DNA of 64,000 bases from Paludibacterium denitrificans (GCF_009707705.1 NZ_WLYX01000001.1:1550001-1614000); one strand, 5' to 3'. Shown: positions 1 through 15,158, numbered from the stretch's first letter. The notes: a model not told the origin generated them from the sequence alone. Made by a program: numbers and translations.

Positions 1-57
1 CGCTACGGCAGTGCCATTCTGCAAATCTTGTCGGAACACAACATGCAGGGCGAGTGA
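1..57 (+). CDS. 3' end of an upstream gene (possible HRDC-domain protein)
   Basis: The frame open from base 1 ends at a TGA at 55-57 and encodes 18 residues that include RYGSAILQIL. This resembles the last helix of HRDC domains found in RecQ helicases and RNase D, where a tyrosine-glycine pair is followed by a hydrophobic helix. Only this tail is visible, so the family call is tentative. The gene lies on the same strand as argJ and ends about 100 bases before it. Confidence 0.4.
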   Translation, partial: RYGSAILQILSEHNMQGE

Positions 58-159
58 TTCCGCTACAATCATCCCCATTACCTGACACCGCTTTCGGCCA
101 ACCTTGAGCGAGCGAGGCTCGGCTGACCGCAGCGGGTTTACTACCCGGAGAAACCGTAC

Positions 160-1374
160 ATGGCAGTCAATCTCAACCCCGTCAGTGCCGACCAACTGGC
201 CCCCATCGCCGGGGTGGACCTCAGCGTCGCCGAAGCATCAAAAAAGCCAACCGCAAAGACGTGCTGGTGATCCGTCTGGACAAAGGCAACACCGTTGCTG
301 GCGTGTTCACGCAAAACCGCTTCTGCGCCGCTCCCGTCCAGCTGTGCAAGAAACACCTGAACGCCGGCGTCCAGATCCGCGCACTGGTGGTCAATACCGG
401 TAACGCCAACGCTTACACCGGTGAAGACGGCCGCCAGCGTGCCCTGTCGGTATGTCAGGCACTGGCCGACGAGCTGGACTGCGGCATCGAACAAATCCTG
501 CCGTTTTCCACCGGCGTCATCCTCGAACCGCTGCCGTCCGACAAGATCATCCAGGCGCTGCCGACACGCCGTTCGGCCAACTGGGCCGAAGCGGCTGAAG
601 CCATCATGACTACTGACACCGCGCCCAAAGTCACCAGCCGCACGCTGGCACTGGAGGGTAGCTCCGTGTCCATCACCGGCATCGCCAAGGGCGGCCAAGC
701 ATGATTCACCCCAACATGGCCACCATGCTGGGCTTCATCGCCACCGACGCCGCCATCACCCGCCCGGTGTTGGAGCAACTGGTCAAGGAAGTGGCCGACC
801 TGTCGTTCAACTGCATCTCGGTCGATGGCGACACCTCCACCAACGACAGCTTCATCCTCATGTCCACCGGGCAAAGCCAGGCGCCGCTGATCGACTCCAA
901 CCAGCATCCCGCTTACGCCACGCTCAAGGCAGCGCTGGTTGACGTTGCCACCGAACTGGCCCAAGCCATCGTGCGCGACGGCGAAGGTGCCACCAAGTTC
1001 ATCACCGTTACCGTCGAAGGCGGCCGCTCCGTCTCCGAGTGCAAGGACGTCGCTTACGCTATCGCCCGTTCCCCGCTGGTGAAAACCGCCTTCTTCGCTT
1101 CCGACCCCAACCTTGGTCGCCTGCTCTGCGCCATCGGCTACGCTGGCGTCAACGATCTGGACGTCGACCGCATGGAACTGTATCTGGATGACGTACTGGT
1201 TGCCGCTAACGGTGGCCGTCATCCCGACTATCAGGAAGAAGATGGCCAGCGCGTCATGGCCAAGCCGGAAATCACCGTGCGCGTCGTCCTCAATCGTGGC
1301 GAAGCCAGGCCACCGTCTGGACCTGCGACTTCTCCTACGACTACGTTAAAATCAACGCCGACTACCGCAGTTGA
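160..1374 (+). CDS. argJ: ArgJ, bifunctional glutamate N-acetyltransferase / amino-acid acetyltransferase
   Basis: ArgJ runs the acetyl-recycling step of arginine synthesis, moving acetyl from N-acetylornithine to glutamate in the cytoplasm. The start ATG at 160 follows a GGAG at 147-150. The reconstructed protein is about 405 residues, normal for the family. The self-cleavage region [10 protein letters not shown] is present at 701-730; the Thr of ATML becomes the new N-terminal nucleophile. The reading frame is broken three times. At 235 GCC-GGC is reduced to GC (-4). At 693-700 the bases GGCCAAGC stand where GCC-GGC is expected (+2). A -1 shift lies near 1305. The shifts sum to -3 and both ends align, so I regard the gene as intact in the cell and the breaks as sequence errors. 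A terminator follows directly. Confidence 0.93.
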
Positions 1375-1398
1375 GCGCCCCCCGTCAGGGAAACCCGT

Positions 1399-1426
1399 AA
1401 AAAGGTTGGCTTCGGCCAACCTTTTT
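1399..1426 (+). terminator. Rho-independent terminator of argJ with UUCG tetraloop
   Basis: A 12-base stem (1399-1410 with 1415-1426) closes on a TTCG loop at 1411-1414 and ends in a T run. The loop and right arm together spell one copy of the dispersed TTCGGCCAAC repeat, so the repeat is built into the terminator. Confidence 0.9.
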
Positions 1427-1631
1427 GTTGTTCTGCGGGCGTGTAAGACGGTTAGCGGAGCATTAAAGTGGCAGTAGACCCTGCTGGCGAAGATGGCGAG
1501 TCGAGCAGGGTGGTGGCTTGAGAGGAAAAGTCTGCAAAAACCCGGCTGTAATAAGGCGTTCAGGAACAGCGGGTTGCGGGGGATTGGGGTGGGTTTTTGG
1601 CGGAAAGAGTCAGGAAAAGGCGCAGAAAGTG

Positions 1632-1660
1632 TTGACGGGAGTGGTTGGGGTGGGTATAGT
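1632..1660 (+). promoter_or_regulatory. Sigma-70 promoter of the rRNA operon
   Basis: TTGACG at 1632-1637 and TATAGT at 1655-1660 are separated by exactly 17 bases. This is a near-consensus vegetative promoter about 170 bases before the 16S start, as expected for an rrn P1 promoter. The 300 bases upstream back to the argJ terminator hold no convincing gene. Confidence 0.75.
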
Positions 1661-1706
1661 TCGCCTCCTCAGCTGACGACGCAACGGAAACGAAGCGGTT
1701 GGCACC

Positions 1707-1718
1707 GATCTTTAACAG
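1707..1718 (+). promoter_or_regulatory. boxA antitermination site in the rrn leader
   Basis: GATCTTTAACAG lies in the leader between promoter and 16S and matches the boxA core that recruits Nus factors. The same core recurs in the 16S-23S spacer at 3709-3720, which supports the assignment. Confidence 0.6.
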
Positions 1719-1832
1719 AAAGAATAACCGATAGGTGTGAGTGCTTGGTAGAAGCCAACACTTGCACTGCAAGAGACAGAAATACTTGTTTTATTTCTTT
1801 GATCTTGCGTGCCAGAAATTTGCTAAGAGATT

Positions 1833-3373
<1,541 letters not shown>

Positions 3374-3467
3374 GAGAAAGGCGGAAGCCGAGTACTCACA
3401 ACCTATCGGTTGTTCTGGAAGTTAAGGGCATGGAGTTTAGCCGGAAGGCGAGACGCCATCGTCAACT

Positions 3468-3544
3468 GGGTTTGTAGCTCAGCTGGTTAGAGCACCGTCT
3501 TGATAAGGCGGGGGTCGTTGGTTCGAGTCCAACCAGACCCACCA
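3468..3544 (+). tRNA. tRNA-Ile (anticodon GAT)
   Basis: This is a 77-base cloverleaf in the 16S-23S spacer. The acceptor arm GGGTTTG pairs with CAGACCC, the GAT anticodon is at 3502-3504, and CCA is encoded at the 3' end. Confidence 0.95.
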
Positions 3545-3555
3545 TTTGACCTGTT

Positions 3556-3631
3556 GGGGGATTAGCTCAGTTGGGAGAGCACCTGCTTTGCAAGCAGGGG
3601 GTCGTCGGTTCGATCCCGTCATCCTCCACCA
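3556..3631 (+). tRNA. tRNA-Ala (anticodon TGC)
   Basis: This is a 76-base cloverleaf 11 bases after tRNA-Ile. The acceptor arm GGGGGAT pairs with ATCCTCC, the TGC anticodon is at 3589-3591, and CCA is encoded. Ile-Ala is the common proteobacterial spacer pair. Confidence 0.95.
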
Positions 3632-3708
3632 CTCAGCCCAAACAAAAGCGCATCGTCGAGAGGCGGTGAATTTTTGTTTGCGTTGACAGACCGCAAGGTC
3701 GTACGCTC

Positions 3709-3720
3709 GATCTTTAACAA
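3709..3720 (+). promoter_or_regulatory. Spacer boxA before 23S rRNA
   Basis: GATCTTTAACAA repeats the leader boxA core about 180 bases before the 23S start, as is usual for rrn antitermination of the distal operon. Confidence 0.55.
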
Positions 3721-3901
3721 ACTGAAGAAGCCGAATTAACAAGACGGCAAGAAGGAAAACGGAGTTAAGTCTTCGTTGGAAAGCTTGTCGACTTTGGGTA
3801 ATTTGATTGTATCGATGTCATGTCGCCATATCAAAAGGGGCGGTGTGACATGTCGCACAAACACAGCCTGTTGTGGAAGTAACCAGGTTACTGAAATGAT
3901 A

Positions 3902-6792
<2,891 letters not shown>

Positions 6793-6918
6793 TCATTTGA
6801 GTGGCTTGGGAAACCGAGCTGGCTGTAAATGTGCGACGTGCAATCAATTACCGAAATCATAAGTTAATTCAGGGTTGAGAGATCAACCCAAGGCTTCTTG
6901 CAGTTTGTTGACAGCTTA

Positions 6919-7036
6919 TGTCTGGTGGCCATAGCGAGGTGGTCCCACGCCTTCCCATCCCGAACAGGACCGTGAAACGCCTTAGCGCCGATGATAGTGT
7001 GGCATTCGCCATGTGAAAGTAGGACACCGCCAGACT
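6919..7036 (+). rRNA. rrf: 5S ribosomal RNA
   Basis: About 118 bases contain the conserved GTGGTCCCACGC and GTGAAACGCC segments and complementary ends (TCTGGTGG with CCGCCAGA). It completes the operon order 16S-Ile-Ala-23S-5S. Confidence 0.93.
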
Positions 7037-7045
7037 CCCCTTACG

Positions 7046-7078
7046 AAGCCCAGCTCTCTCAGCTGGGCTTCTTGCTTT
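7046..7078 (+). terminator. Terminator of the rRNA operon
   Basis: A perfect 10-base stem (7046-7055 with 7061-7070) has a CTCTC loop and is followed by CTTGCTTTT. It sits 10 bases after 5S rRNA. The 230 bases between it and the next gene hold no convincing feature. Confidence 0.88.
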
Positions 7079-7310
7079 TCACAACGGCCAGCGTGCCTTC
7101 TCCTATTCTCCTCATTTCTGACCGCTATTGCGGATAATCGGTGCTTGGGGGCAAGCTAAATTCCTGCTTAAGCCGATGCTGCTTTATCCTTGGCGATTGC
7201 CACGCTCTCACGCTCTTGGGCCGATTGGTCCTGAATGGTATGCTTCTTTCCTTGTTGTTGCCGTGAAGCGCGCTTGCGCCAAGCGTGGCCATGATCTGCC
7301 AAGGAAACCC

Positions 7311-7811
7311 ATGTCATATCCTACCCCCGCTTTCGAAAAAAAATTGTGTTCCCCCGCGCTGTTGGCTGAGAAGTTGGCCGAATTGCCGCGACCGTTGGTG
7401 TTTACCAATGGCTGCTTCGATATTCTGCATCGCGGTCATGTAACTTATCTGGCTCAGGCTCGTGCCTTGGGCGCCAGCTTGGTGGTGGGCCTGAATACCG
7501 ATGCTTCGGTCAAGCGTCAGGGCAAGGGGGATGACCGCCCGATCAACAATGAACTGAATCGTGCTGCGGTACTGGCAGCGCTGGAGAGTGTCAGCCTGGT
7601 GACCTGGTTTGACAGCGATACACCGGCTGAGCTGATCGAGCTGATTAAGCCGGATGTGCTGGTCAAAGGCGGCGATTGGAGTGTCGACCGCATTGTCGGC
7701 AGCGCCGAAACGCTGACGCGCGGTGGTTCGGTACATTCCATTCCTTTCCTGTTTGATACCTCGACCACCGCTACCATCCAGAAGATTCGCCACGCTGAGG
7801 AGCAGGCGTGA
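7311..7811 (+). CDS. rfaE2: D-glycero-beta-D-manno-heptose 1-phosphate adenylyltransferase (HldE C-terminal domain type)
   Basis: This cytoplasmic enzyme makes ADP-heptose for the lipopolysaccharide inner core from heptose 1-phosphate and ATP. The 166-residue protein shows the nucleotidyltransferase motif [13 protein letters not shown] near residues 32-44, with HRGH as the catalytic HxGH. It lacks the kinase domain that is fused to it in Escherichia coli HldE, so a separate kinase gene must exist elsewhere. The ATG at 7311 follows AAGGA with good spacing. The frame is unbroken, and its TGA overlaps the GTG start of birA by two bases, indicating coupled translation. Confidence 0.92.
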   Translation: MSYPTPAFEKKLCSPALLAEKLAELPRPLVFTNGCFDILHRGHVTYLAQARALGASLVVGLNTDASVKRQGKGDDRPINNELNRAAVLAALESVSLVTWFDSDTPAELIELIKPDVLVKGGDWSVDRIVGSAETLTRGGSVHSIPFLFDTSTTATIQKIRHAEEQA

Positions 7812-8773
7812 GCGAGCATGCCTTTGCCGTGTTGCGCCATCTGGCGGATGGTCGCTTCCATTCCGGCGAGGACATTGCCCAGTCGCTCGGCTGTTCCCGT
7901 ACGCTGGTCTGGCAGGCTGTGCACGCCATTGAGCAAGAGTTTGGCCTGACGGTGTTCAGCGTGCGTGGGCAGGGCTACAAGTTGGCCGAACCCTTTGAAT
8001 GGCTGGATGTGGCGAGCATTCGGGCTTGTCTGGCCCGGCGGCCGATGCTTTTACTCTGGCCGTGGCGGAGCAGACGGACTCCACCAACAGCCAGCTGATG
8101 CTGCGCGCAGCGTCCGGTGGTTTGCATGGACTGGTTCTCGCTGCCGAGCAGCAAAGCGCCGGGCGCGGCCGTCAGGGTAAGCGCTGGCAGATGAAGCTGG
8201 GCTCTGGCTTGATGTTTTCCGTCTTGTGGCGCTTTGAGCGCGGGATGGCGCAGTTGGCCGGGCTGTCGCTGGCCGTGGGGCTGGCGTTGGCGCGGGCGTT
8301 GCGCGAACTGCAGGTACCGGTTGCCCTGAAATGGCCGAATGATTTGCTGTTGAACGGCAACAAGCTGGCTGGGATCTTGATCGAACTGTCGGGCGATGCC
8401 TTGGGGCTATACCAGCGTGGTGATTGGCATCGGGGTGAACCTGACGCCTCCCGGCGAGGTTGACCAGCCGGTGGCTACCTTGCAGGACGCCGGGGTCAAG
8501 GTTGGCCGAAATGCCGTGCTGGCGCTGCTGTTGAACCAGTTGCAGCAGGTGCTGACCGAGTTTGATGCTAACGGTTTTGCCCCGTTGCGCGAGGAGTGGA
8601 TGACCATGTCGGCGCACCAGAATCAGCGGGTGCGTCTGAGTTTTTCGCATGGTGAACCGGTGGAAGGCGTGGCGCGTGGCGTGGCGGACAACGGTGCCTT
8701 GCTGGTGGAAACCGCCGAAGGATTGCAGACCTTCCATGTGGGTGAAGTGAGCTTGCGACGGGCCGAGTCATGA
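7808..8773 (+). CDS. birA: BirA, biotin-protein ligase and biotin-operon repressor
   Basis: BirA joins biotin to the carboxyl-carrier subunit of acetyl-CoA carboxylase and can repress biotin synthesis. An N-terminal helix-turn-helix ([20 protein letters not shown], residues about 17-36) is followed by the ligase core with [12 protein letters not shown], the biotinyl-AMP loop, then KWPNDLLL and GIGVNLT. The frame breaks near 8037, where GCCCGGCGG stands for a required GCCCTGGCGG, and again near 8407. The parts align end to end at about 320 residues, so I take the gene as intact. The start is the GTG overlapping rfaE2, and the stop overlaps the coaX start (ATGA). Some Neisseria fuse birA and coaX; here they are separate but coupled. 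Confidence 0.9.
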
Positions 8774-9488
8774 TCTTGCTGATTGATGCCGGGAATAGCC
8801 GGGTGAAGTGGGCGATTTATCAGCAGGGACGTTGGCTGGCGGATGGCGTGGTGGTGCACGACGCCGTGCCGCAACTGGCCGAGGAGTGGCGGCGTTGGCC
8901 GCTGACGCGCGCGCTGGCCTCATCCGTGGCCGAGCCGCAGGTGGGAGCAGCGTTGCAGGCGGCGCTGCCTTGCCCGGTGCAATGGGTGCGCGCGCAAGCG
9001 GCGTTTGGCGACGTGACCAATCATTATCGCCGAGGCCGCCGAGCAGGGGGCGGATCGCTGGCTGGCGGTCCCTGGCGGCACGGCAGATCTGCGCGGGTGA
9101 TGTGGTGGTGGCTTGTGCCGGTACCGCCTTGACGGTGGAGGCATTGACCGCGGAAGGCGATTATCTGGGGGGCTGTATTTTGCCGGGCTATCGTTTGATG
9201 CTGGCCAGCTGGCGCGCGGTACGGCGAATCTGGACCGGCTGGCTAAGCGAAGTGGCGGCCTTTCCACAAGGTACGGCGGATGCGCTGGCCACTGGCGTGG
9301 TTGATGCCATGGTTGGCGCCATCGAGCGCATGTGCCTGAGGTTGGCCGAAAAAACCGGGCGGGGCCGTCCCCAGCTGTTGTTGACCGGCGGCGATGCCGC
9401 GCAGTTGGCACCATGGCTCGCGGAGCCGGTGCGTATCGTGGATAATCTGGTGCTAATGGGTCTCTTGAGAGTGGCTGGCGAGCAATGA
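8770..9488 (+). CDS. coaX: CoaX, type III pantothenate kinase
   Basis: CoaX phosphorylates pantothenate, the first step of coenzyme A synthesis. The N-terminal phosphate-binding segment DAGNSRVKWAI and the later segments GDVVVACAGTALT, GGCILPGYRLM, FPQGTADA and LLTGGDA are those of the type III family. The frame is broken near 9035-9075, near 9212, and at 9242-9248, where GCTAAGC replaces a required GCCGGC in the segment preceding EVAAFPQG. The total length of about 239 codons fits the family. It is translationally coupled to birA upstream and to the SPOR gene downstream (ATGA). Confidence 0.88.
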
Positions 9489-10308
9489 AATGGTTTTTGG
9501 CATTGGTGGTAATCCTCAATCTGCTGGTGGCGGGGTATGGGCTGTTCAAGCAGCATCCCTCCTCGGATATTCACGCGCAGGAAATCAGCCCAGAACAGGT
9601 AAAGCTGTTGCCGCCTGACTGGACCCCGGCGAGTGCGCCAGCGGTAGCCGTCGCCCAGCCGAGCTTCGGCGCTTAAGCAACGGAACCCCTGCACGCGGCG
9701 GCGGCCAAAGCGGCTTCCGCACCAGTGGCGGACAAGTCCGCCAAGGCTGCCCCGATGCCAGCCAAACCGGCACAGCTTAAGCCAAGCCCGAAGCGGTGAC
9801 ACCGCCCGTGGAAGCCAAGCCGAAGCCAGCTGCCAAGCCGGTAGCCTGCTACAACTGGGGCGTGCTGGATGGCAAGCTGTTGGCCCGGGTCAAGGGTGGC
9901 TTGCCGGGCTTGAAACTGAAGCCGGAACAATTGGTGGAAACGGCCAAGGGTGAGAGCAAGGGCACCGGCAAGTTCTGGGTGTATTACCCGGCGCTCGCCA
10001 CCAAGGCAGAAACCCAGACGCTGGCGGCGGAGTTGAAAGACAAGGGCTTTGACAACTACATGGTCAATAATGCCGAGTTCAAGGGCACCTTGTCGCTTGG
10101 CCTGTTTGGCAAGGAAGAAGGTGCCAAGGCGCTGGTAGCCAAGATCAAGGCAGCAGGGTTCGACAAGGTGAGCATGCAGCAAAAGGGCAAGACCACCGAA
10201 TCGTCGTTGCTGACGTTCAAGGCGCTGGATGACGCCCAAGTAAGCAAACTGCAGGCGCTGCAAAAACGACTGACGCCGGGCATTGCGCTGAAAAGCTGCC
10301 AGCCCTGA
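9485..10308 (+). CDS. SPOR-domain membrane protein
   Basis: The protein begins with one membrane segment (residues about 4-20, MKWFLALVVILNLLVAGYG). A proline/alanine/lysine-rich linker follows, then a C-terminal region (from about 9840) with the spacing of SPOR peptidoglycan-binding repeats, such as YYPALATKAETQTLAAEL and KGFDNYMV. SPOR proteins bind glycan strands lacking stem peptides, often at the division site. Two +2 shifts at 9671-9678 and 9775-9782 are both GCTTAAGC where GCCGGC is needed. The gene follows coaX with a 4-base overlap. A specific partner cannot be named from the sequence. Confidence 0.75.
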
Positions 10309-10362
10309 GCGTTGTTTTGCTGTCCGTGCCCACCCATGACGGGCTGGCGCGGCAGCCTCCAC

Positions 10363-10391
10363 AGACGGCGGCGGTGTGCGCCGTCTTTTTT
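10363..10391 (+). terminator. Terminator after the birA-coaX-SPOR operon
   Basis: Stem AGACGGCG (10363-10370) pairs with CGCCGTCT (10379-10386) and is followed by a T run. It ends just before the next start codon at 10407. Confidence 0.8.
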
Positions 10392-10406
10392 GCCTGTGCC
10401 TACTTC

Positions 10407-11281
10407 ATGTCTCGACATGTGAACATCACCCGGTTGCTGGACCGGGGAACCTTTAATGATCACGTTATCCGCCAGCTGGGCGGCTCGATGGCGTTTATTG
10501 CTTAGCCGGCGCTCAACGCGGGCGGTTTTCTGGCCGTGCACCGCTATACGTCGCACATGTCCGGCATCATTTCCGGCATGGCGGACGAGTTGGCGCTGGG
10601 CGAGGTGCGGCTCGCGTTGTCGTTGCTGGTGATGCTGATGTGTTTTATCGGCGGGGCCATGCACTCGACCGGCTGATCATCTGGGCGCGGCGCCAGCGGT
10701 TGCGCGGCGGCTATGGCGTATCGATGATGGAAGAGTCGCTGTGGCTGTTGCTGTTTGGTTTGCTGGGCGCCGGGCTGACCTTGCACAAGGGCTTGTTCAC
10801 GCCGGTGACGGTGATGCTGCTGTGTTTCATCATGGGCATGCATAACACCGTGGTGACCAAATTGTCCGGCGGCCTCTTGCGTACCACGCACATGACCGGT
10901 ACCGCGACCGATATCGGTATCGAGCTGGCCAAGGCCAGCTATTACAACCGCTCGCACAGCCACAAGGTGCGGGATATTCGCGTCAACCGCCGCAAGCTGC
11001 GCATCCTTAGCCTGATTCTGGTGTCGTTCTTTCTTGGCGGCGTGGTGGGGGCGCTGGGCTTCAAACATCTGGGCTACAGCTTTACCGTGCCGCTGGCTAC
11101 CTTTCTGTTTTTGCTCGGGCTGCGGCCGATCTGGTACGACATCAAGCTGCGTTTTCGCTGGTGGCGCTTAGCGTCGGCCGGGCTGAAGGGTGCGACGGGG
11201 GTTTTCGGCCAACCTTGTTGCCGCCGTGGTGCTTGCGTGCGCGCAGAAGGTGTCTGGTCCCCCCGTGCTAGCGCTGGCTGA
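10407..11281 (+). CDS. YoaK/DUF1275 family membrane protein
   Basis: Several hydrophobic segments and the motifs GALNAGGFLAV, YTSHMSGIISG and THMTGTATDIG are typical of DUF1275 (YoaK) integral membrane proteins, whose substrate is unknown. The frame is broken at 10500 (GCTTAGCCGGC where GCCGGCGCCGGC is likely) and at 10671, where ACCGGCTG stands for ACCTGGCTG. The last 30 residues after the final membrane helix are rich in Arg and Cys and overlap a copy of the dispersed 10-mer near 11204, so the true C-terminus is uncertain. It stands alone between two terminated units. Confidence 0.75.
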
Positions 11282-11424
11282 CCGGATAGGGCTTGCTCGC
11301 GCCTGACTGGCACGGCACACTGCCGGTTCCACGCCGTGGGGTGTGGCAGCCTTAACCCGTCGGCTGTGCAAGATGGACGGGAAGCGTGGGAGCCTTCCCG
11401 CGTCCTCTCTGACGGAGAGTGTTC

Positions 11425-12392
11425 ATGTCTGACGTTATCAAGGGTGACGGCGCCATCCGCCGCACCAGCCTGTACGGCTCTTCCATCGAAAATACTTACG
11501 GCCGGCGTGCTGTCGTTCATGCGTCGCAACTACAGCCGCGACCTGACCGGTGCCGACGTGGTGGTGTCTGGTATTCCGCTGGATCTGTCCACCACTTTCC
11601 GCTCCGGCGCGCGCTTGGGGCCGCAGGCCATCCGTGCCGCCAGCGTGCAGTTGGCCGAACTCAAGCCTTATCCGTGGGGTTTTGACCCGTTTGATGACCT
11701 GGCGGTGATCGACTATGGCGACTGCTGGTTTGACGCGCACAACCCGCTCACCATCAAGTCGACCATCATCGAGCATGCGCGCCATATTCTGGCGTCTGGC
11801 GCCCGCATGCTGACCTTTGGTGGTGACCATTTCATTACCTATCCGCTGTTGCTTGCCCACGCGGAAAAGTTCGGCCAACCCCCGGCGCTGCTGCATTTCG
11901 ACGCCCACTGTGATACCTGGCCGGATGATGAGCCGGACAGCCTGAATCACGGCACGATGTTTTACAAGGCGGTGAAGGAAGGGCTGATCGACCCGGCGCA
12001 TTCGGTGCAGGTGGGCATCCGCACCTTCAACGACGACTTCATGGGAATGAATATTCTGGATGCGGCCTGGGTGCATGACCATGGCGCCGAGCAGACCATC
12101 GCCGGGGATTGGCGAAATCATCGGCGACCGGCCGGTGTATCTGACCTTTGATATCGACTGTCTTGATCCGGCCTATGCGCCGGGCACCGGCACGCCGGTA
12201 CCGGGCGGGTTGACCAGCGCGCAGGCGCTGAAGATTGTGCGCAACCTTGGCGGGCTGAATATCGTCGGCATGGACGTGGTGGAAGTTGCACCGGCCTATG
12301 ACCACAGCGAGGTGACGGCGCTGGCTGCCGCCCACCTCGCCTGTGACATGCTGTGCCTGCTGCGTAACCGCAAACTGGCTGGCACCCTCTAG
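11425..12392 (+). CDS. speB: Agmatinase / ureohydrolase family protein
   Basis: The enzyme splits urea from agmatine to give putrescine, or from a related guanidino compound. The manganese-binding ureohydrolase signatures are all present: GGDH near 11820, DAHCD near 11900, and [17 protein letters not shown] near 12150. The length of about 322 residues is normal. The ATG at 11425 follows GGAGAG. Two +1 shifts lie at GCCGGC positions: 11500 (extra G) and 12103 (GCCGGGG). A GTG six bases upstream is in frame but less well placed. Exact substrate within the family cannot be fixed by sequence alone. The gene converges on the diguanylate cyclase gene, with 22 bases between the stops. Confidence 0.85.
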
Positions 12393-12414
12393 ACGGGCCT
12401 CGCCGCCGTACCGC

Positions 12415-15042
12415 TCAGGCTAGCTGATGATGCACGTTCGGCTGGCTTTCCACCCGGTTGCGCCCGTGCTCCTTGGCCTGATACAGCGCCTGGTCGGCGC
12501 GGGCCAGCGCGACGTCGATCTGCGCATCTTCGGTTTGTAGCGCGGTGACGCCAAAGCTGGAGGTCATGATGATGGGGGCGTGATCGGTGGCGATCGGGCT
12601 GCTGGCCAGCCGGGCGCGCAGGCGTTCGGCAAATTGCAGCGCACCACTGAGCGACGCCTGCACCAGCAAGATGGCAAATTCCTCGCCACCGAGCAATATC
12701 CCCGATGCGCAATTCGTCGCGGATCAGGTGGCTGACATGGTGCAGCACATGGTCGCCCATGGCGTGGCCGTAGTCGTCGTTGACGCGCTTGAAGTGGTCC
12801 AGATCCAGCATCACCAGCGCCCCCGGCGGGCCGCCGTAACGCTTGACCCGTGCCAGTTCTGCATTGGCCAGCTCGTAGAAGTTGCGGCGGTTGTTGAGGC
12901 CGGTGAGTGCGTCGCTGGTGGCCAGCTGCTTGAGCTGTTCTTCCCCTTGTTTGCGCTCGGTGATGTCGGTGGTGTAACCGTTCCACAGCGTGCTGCCATC
13001 GTTTTCCCGTTCCGGTTTGGCGTGGGTCAGCACCCAGCGCCACTGCCCGTCTGGTACGGCGCATGCGCCATTCCGTTTCCCAGACTTTCATGTCCCGTGA
13101 CGACTGGTAGAGCGATTCGACCAGACGGCGACGGTCATCCGGGTGAACCAGATCGAACAGTTCGCCCGCATCCTGTGCTACCTGTTCCGGCCGCACGCCA
13201 TAGTGGGTATACATGCCCGGGCTGGCGTAGGGCAGCCCGATGCGGCCATCCGGGCGCAGACGCAGCTGGTACACCACGCCGGGAATTTGCGAGGTGAGTT
13301 TTTCCAGCCGGATTTGCCGGGCTCGACGTTCTTCATCGGCGGTCTTGCGCGTGGTGATGTCCATGTGGGTGCCCAGCGCCCGTTGCGGGCTGCCGTCGTC
13401 ACCGTGGCGCATCACCTGACCATGCGCCAGTATCCAGCTCCAGCGTCCGTCCGGCCGTGCCATGCGGTATTCGCATTCGTAGTGGGCGCTATGGCCCGCC
13501 AGGTGCTCTTGCAGCCGCCTCTCCACCCGAGGCAGGTCGTCCGGGTGCATCAGAGCGCGCCGGTATTGATGTGCGGCTGAATATCCTGCACCTGCCGTCC
13601 CAGCATGCTGGCCCAGCGGGTATCGACATCGAAGTTCCGCTGGGGATGTCCCAGTCCCATAACCCGAGTTCCCCGCCGCGTAGCGCCAGTGACAGCCGCT
13701 CTTCGCTTTCGGCCAACTGTGCGCGGGCGTCGTGCTGGGCGCTGATGTCGGTGAGGGTTACCACCGGCCCTGACGCGGATCGTCCGCGCACGCCAGACTG
13801 AGTGTCAGCCAGCGCGGGTTAGCGGAGCCGAGGTTTTCCAGTTCGATGCTGACATGTGCTTCATGGCGCGTGGCGGCCAGCCAGTCGGTCGAATGCGGGG
13901 TATGGTCGCGGTGAACCGGGCGGTAGTGTTGCAGCAGCTCGGCCAGCGGCTGATGGTGGAAGTCGGCCACGCCCAGCAGTTGGGCGGCACTGGCGTTGCC
14001 ACTGCTGACGCGACCATCGCTGTCGGTGAGCAGTACGCCCATTGGAACCAGTTGATAGACGGTGCGCAGCGTGTGGCGCTCTTTTTCCTGACGGTAAAGC
14101 AGCCAGGGCGATCAGCAGGCTGGCTGCCAGAATCACCGCGCTGGTGATCAGGCTGCGCCAGACAGCATGGTTGATGGCCAGCCGCTCGGCGTGCAGGGCA
14201 TCTTGCAGGTCCAGCCCCACCGACAGCACCAGCGGCAGGCCGTTGACGCGTTGCCAGCCATAGGTGCGCGGGATGTGGTCAATATCCACGGTGGCGCGGT
14301 AAGAACCGGAATTAAGCTGCGGGTTGGTGAGAAATGGCTTAAGCTGCTGGGTACGCGTTTGCCGATAAAGTCTTCCATGCGTGCCGAACGCGCGAGATAG
14401 GCGCCATCACTGCGCAGCAGCAGAATCACATCGTGCGGGTTGGCTGCCACCTGCCGGAACTGGTCAGCCAGATACTGCGGCGTGACGGCGGCAATCACCA
14501 CCCCGGCAAGCTGGCCATGGCGGAACACCGGGCGTGAGAAATGCAGCGACCATTGGTGCGAGATTCGCCCCATGGCTAAGCCGGTCGATGAACAGACGGG
14601 CGTTGCTGGTGCCCAGATGGGCGCGGAAATAGGGCCGGTCAGCGACGGACAGCCGTCCTTTGAAACCCATGTTGGAATACAGCACATTGCCGTTGACATC
14701 GGCAACGGCCAACTGCAGGAAAGTGCCGTCCGGATAGGCGGCCTGAGCGTTATTGATGCTGACTTCCAGCCCGGCGATACCACGGCTGGCGTAGTCGTTG
14801 GCCATGTTTTGCAGGACGAAATCCAGCCCGCGCATCATGGTGGCAACTTGCAAGGCGACGGCGCTGGCGGTGCGTTCGGCACGCAGTTGCGATTTTTGGG
14901 TAGTGGTTTCCACCAGCGTGCGCTGCGCGCTGAGTAATTCCAGCCAATACAATCCGAGAAAAACCACAACCACTAGTGGCACGGCTATCCAGCCGGACAG
15001 GCGAAAACGTCGCTGTCGTGGCTCAGAACCGGTGTCAGCCAT
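12415..15042 (-). CDS. Membrane diguanylate cyclase with periplasmic sensor and PAS domains
   Basis: The N-terminal membrane segment (WIAVPLVVVVFLGLYWL, residues about 19-35) leads to a Cache-like periplasmic sensor, then a second membrane segment near 14100. Up to three PAS domains follow (for example LLTDSDGRVSSGNASA, and two with PDGRW/PDGRI and HPDD), then a GGDEF domain with GGEEF near 12690. RIGD stands about five residues before GGEEF, as expected for an inhibitory product-binding site. The protein should make cyclic di-GMP in response to an external ligand. At least six frame breaks occur (near 14577, 14337, 14100, 13785, 13570, 13060, 12715), two of them GCTTAGC/GCTTAAGC at GCCGGC positions. 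The overall order is preserved over about 875 codons. Confidence 0.8.
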
Positions 15043-15158
15043 ATAGCCCCTTGCATCAAAACATATTTAGTGAATACTTTTTCGCTATTATGCCGTGAAA
15101 TCAGCGGTTTGTGCTTGGTTTTAAGCGGTTTTTGGCGGGTTGAGCCGGTATTTTGCCG

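Noticed and set aside
701..1477. Extension of the argJ frame beyond the terminator to 1477
   Set aside because: The tail arises from the -1 shift near 1305. The conserved ArgJ end and stop lie at 1372-1374 in the corrected frame.
11340..11424. A guanidine riboswitch before the agmatinase gene
   Set aside because: Two ACGG stretches occur, one in a small hairpin just before the ribosome site. The other has no flanking stem, so the two-hairpin guanidine-II structure is not met.
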